Positions 62,581-64,000 of a DNA stretch of 64,000 nucleotides are shown piece after piece (position 1 is the first letter of the stretch; each line of letters begins with the position of its first letter). Both the position numbers and the translations under genes were made by a program. The DNA is from Gracilaria gracilis (lineage: Eukaryota; Rhodophyta; Florideophyceae; Gracilariales; Gracilariaceae), in assembly GCA_030374805.1 (NCBI GenBank), contig JARGSG010000018.1, forward strand, positions 496,001 to 560,000, written 5' to 3'. The notes under the pieces were generated by a model. It was not told where the DNA came from. It ran no database searches and worked only from the letters and a program-made list of their open reading frames with translations.

Positions 62581-64000
62581 GTGTCTCTTCCTCTCCTTTG
62601 CAACCTTGCCGACAAGACAACTTCCTCCCCTCATCCCACAGATGGAACTGCTTTATCTGCCACACTTCGTGCTATCTTATACATAGGACAAAAAAGCCCC
62701 CGCCACGAAGCCACTCGTGATGCATATTCGCGAGAGTTACCAACCTTGATGCCTGTTCTTCATACCGCCATCTTTCAACCGAGGTTTTACATGCTGGGAT
62801 CCTGTTCTACAACAGATGATACTTCTGAGAAAACAGATTTCCTCAAGACATCTGTTCTTCCTTTTCGCTCACATGCGGTACGCGTCCTCATCTACCTAGC
62901 CGAGATGGTCTCCAGACCTCTGGCGCAGTACTGGATTCAGTTATTGCCTTCACGCCCTGGGGTACCAAACACAAACTCTACTCGCGATAACCATGCAACT
63001 ATCCTTCTGTACGACTCGCAAACAGAAGTGAGATCCCTAGCGGTGACTTCAGTTACTGCCCTTATCGCGTCTAGCAAAACATTCATTCAAAACTCGTTTA
63101 TTGTTTCAAAGCAGACCTCCGCAGCTTTCAAGCCATCCAGTTCTCGTCTCCTGAACTGTTGCAGAGCTTTGTTTTCGATTTTGTCGAGTGTTATACCAAA
63201 AGAATCGAACGGGGTGATAGTTGCGAAGTTAGGTCGTCTCACGGCACACAGTTGTTCTCCGCAATGCCCACGCCCGCAATGACAGCACCCTCCGTACAGG
63301 CATTACTGCAATCGCTTCTTTGAAGAGCCCTCGATCAAACCGGAACTCATATGACGTCCCGTGCTGCATGTGCCAGTGCTCTGGCCAACGCACTTTCATG
63401 CTCTGTTTCTATATTAGAACCAAACTTCCTCACCTGAGTTTCATCGCAAATATCGGGGTCATTGCACCCAAACCAACCGGTTGCGGAACTACTGGTTGCC
63501 TTTCGCTCGCTGGTTCACATGAGGTGCGATTTTTTCTCATGTGTTTGGATCACAATCAAAGGACATCTGCAGGATATGAACGCAACTTCTGAAGTTGATT
63601 TACATAAGGTTCGCGTGTTCTCTACTTTCCTTACTTCCTGTTTACAAGATCAGCAATCGAGTGCGAAAGGAGACGACATAGCTGAATATGTACCGCTCGT
63701 GATCGATGTTTATCACACTCTCGTTAAGAGTAGTATTGAAAGCTATGACCGAGTGTTGCGAACCTGTGCAGTTGCCGTTGTTCAATCACTGTTCCAAGTT
63801 CACGCAGTGACTCTCTCTTTTGCTCCACCTCACAATCGCGATGAGGATATTGATACTCTCGCTAAAGATGCCGCCCACAAGATGAAACACTTCATCATGC
63901 TCCGGGATGTTCAAGTACTTGCGGCGTGTGTGTGAGCAATCGCTTATGCACATCTCGACGTGGAACCGAATTTTGCAGAGGATACCTTAGCACTGATGTG
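62581..64000 (+). pseudogene. HEATR6-like HEAT-repeat protein, frame broken, runs off the window
   Basis: The first open part (62581-63282) carries ILLYDSQTEVRSLAVTSVTALI, then SKTFIQNSF, SSSRLLNCCRALFSILSS and VIVAKLGRL. It follows the order found in the DUF4042 region of HEATR6 (LLYDxxxKVRxAAxxALxxML..., LSSxLxxxLxxLHxxLL, LKxLAxLV). The frame is then lost. Further helical segments appear in other frames: LRNAHARNDSTLRTGITAIASL near 63250, and VAELLVAFRSLVHMRCDFF to KMKHFIMLRDVQVLAACV (63462-63935), then TGA and continued open sequence (AIAYAHLDVEPNFAEDTLALM) to the edge. HEATR6 function is poorly known. Introns could explain some changes, but the breaks fall inside helices, so a pseudogene is likelier. 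Confidence 0.5.

Overview
The window looks like a transposon-rich nuclear region of a eukaryote. It carries four kinds of eukaryotic cut-and-paste element plus Ty3/gypsy chromoviruses, C2H2 zinc-finger genes, secretory proteins with N-glycosylation sequons, TATA-like boxes about 65-80 bp before several start codons, and a HEATR6-like HEAT protein. The few host genes are short, apparently intronless, and often encode secreted or membrane Cys-rich proteins. That resembles the compact intron-poor genes between transposon deserts known from multicellular red algae. The red-alga assignment is inference; an oomycete is the main alternative. No rRNA, tRNA or CRISPR was found.

Layout. 1-0.54 kb: 3' end of a PiggyBac transposase. 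1.4-4.8 kb: two related secreted-protein genes, both frame-broken, flanking an intact three-span membrane protein gene. 5.6-11 kb: a solo-LTR-like repeat followed by a tandemly duplicated C2H2 zinc-finger locus, second copy frameshifted. 11-15 kb: a GC-rich island, a small hypothetical ORF and a secreted NTR/TIMP-like protein. 15.36-20.79 kb: a pogo/Tigger-like element with perfect 27-bp terminal inverted repeats and TA duplications, interrupted by a complete PiggyBac element (TTAA duplications) with an intact transposase and an unexplained second ORF. 21.3-22.1 kb: a secreted Cys-rich protein. 22.55-25.3 kb: a two-gene PIF/Harbinger element, ORF1 open and transposase dead. 25.7-26.8 kb: remains of another DDE_Tnp_4 transposase. 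27-29.5 kb: AT-rich, with palindromes and a 39-bp minisatellite.

29.51-35.52 kb: a young Ty3/gypsy chromovirus with 397-bp LTRs (3 differences) and a 5-bp target duplication, yet four in-frame stops and a 415-bp internal insertion. 35.9-41.3 kb: a gene-rich patch with a Cys-repeat secreted protein, a broken secreted protein and two broken SAM methyltransferases. 41.4-44.5 kb: a second copy of the solo-LTR-like repeat, GC-rich islands and hairpins.

44.6-55.0 kb is the most unusual part. An old chromovirus (gag-PR-RT-RH-INT-chromodomain, minus strand) faces an unrecognised decayed gene on the plus strand. The whole interval, coding on both strands and non-coding, is studded with the palindromic octamer CCGNNCGG (about 50 copies counted by eye, against 2-3 expected by chance). 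The density drops at the edges, so the interval behaves as one element of about 10.4 kb. 55-64 kb: an unknown coding remnant, inverted-repeat clusters, a hAT transposase with one frameshift, a PIF1 helicase fragment and a frame-broken HEATR6-like gene running off the end.

Many frame breaks lie at or near homopolymer runs, so some pseudogenes could be consensus errors in the assembly.
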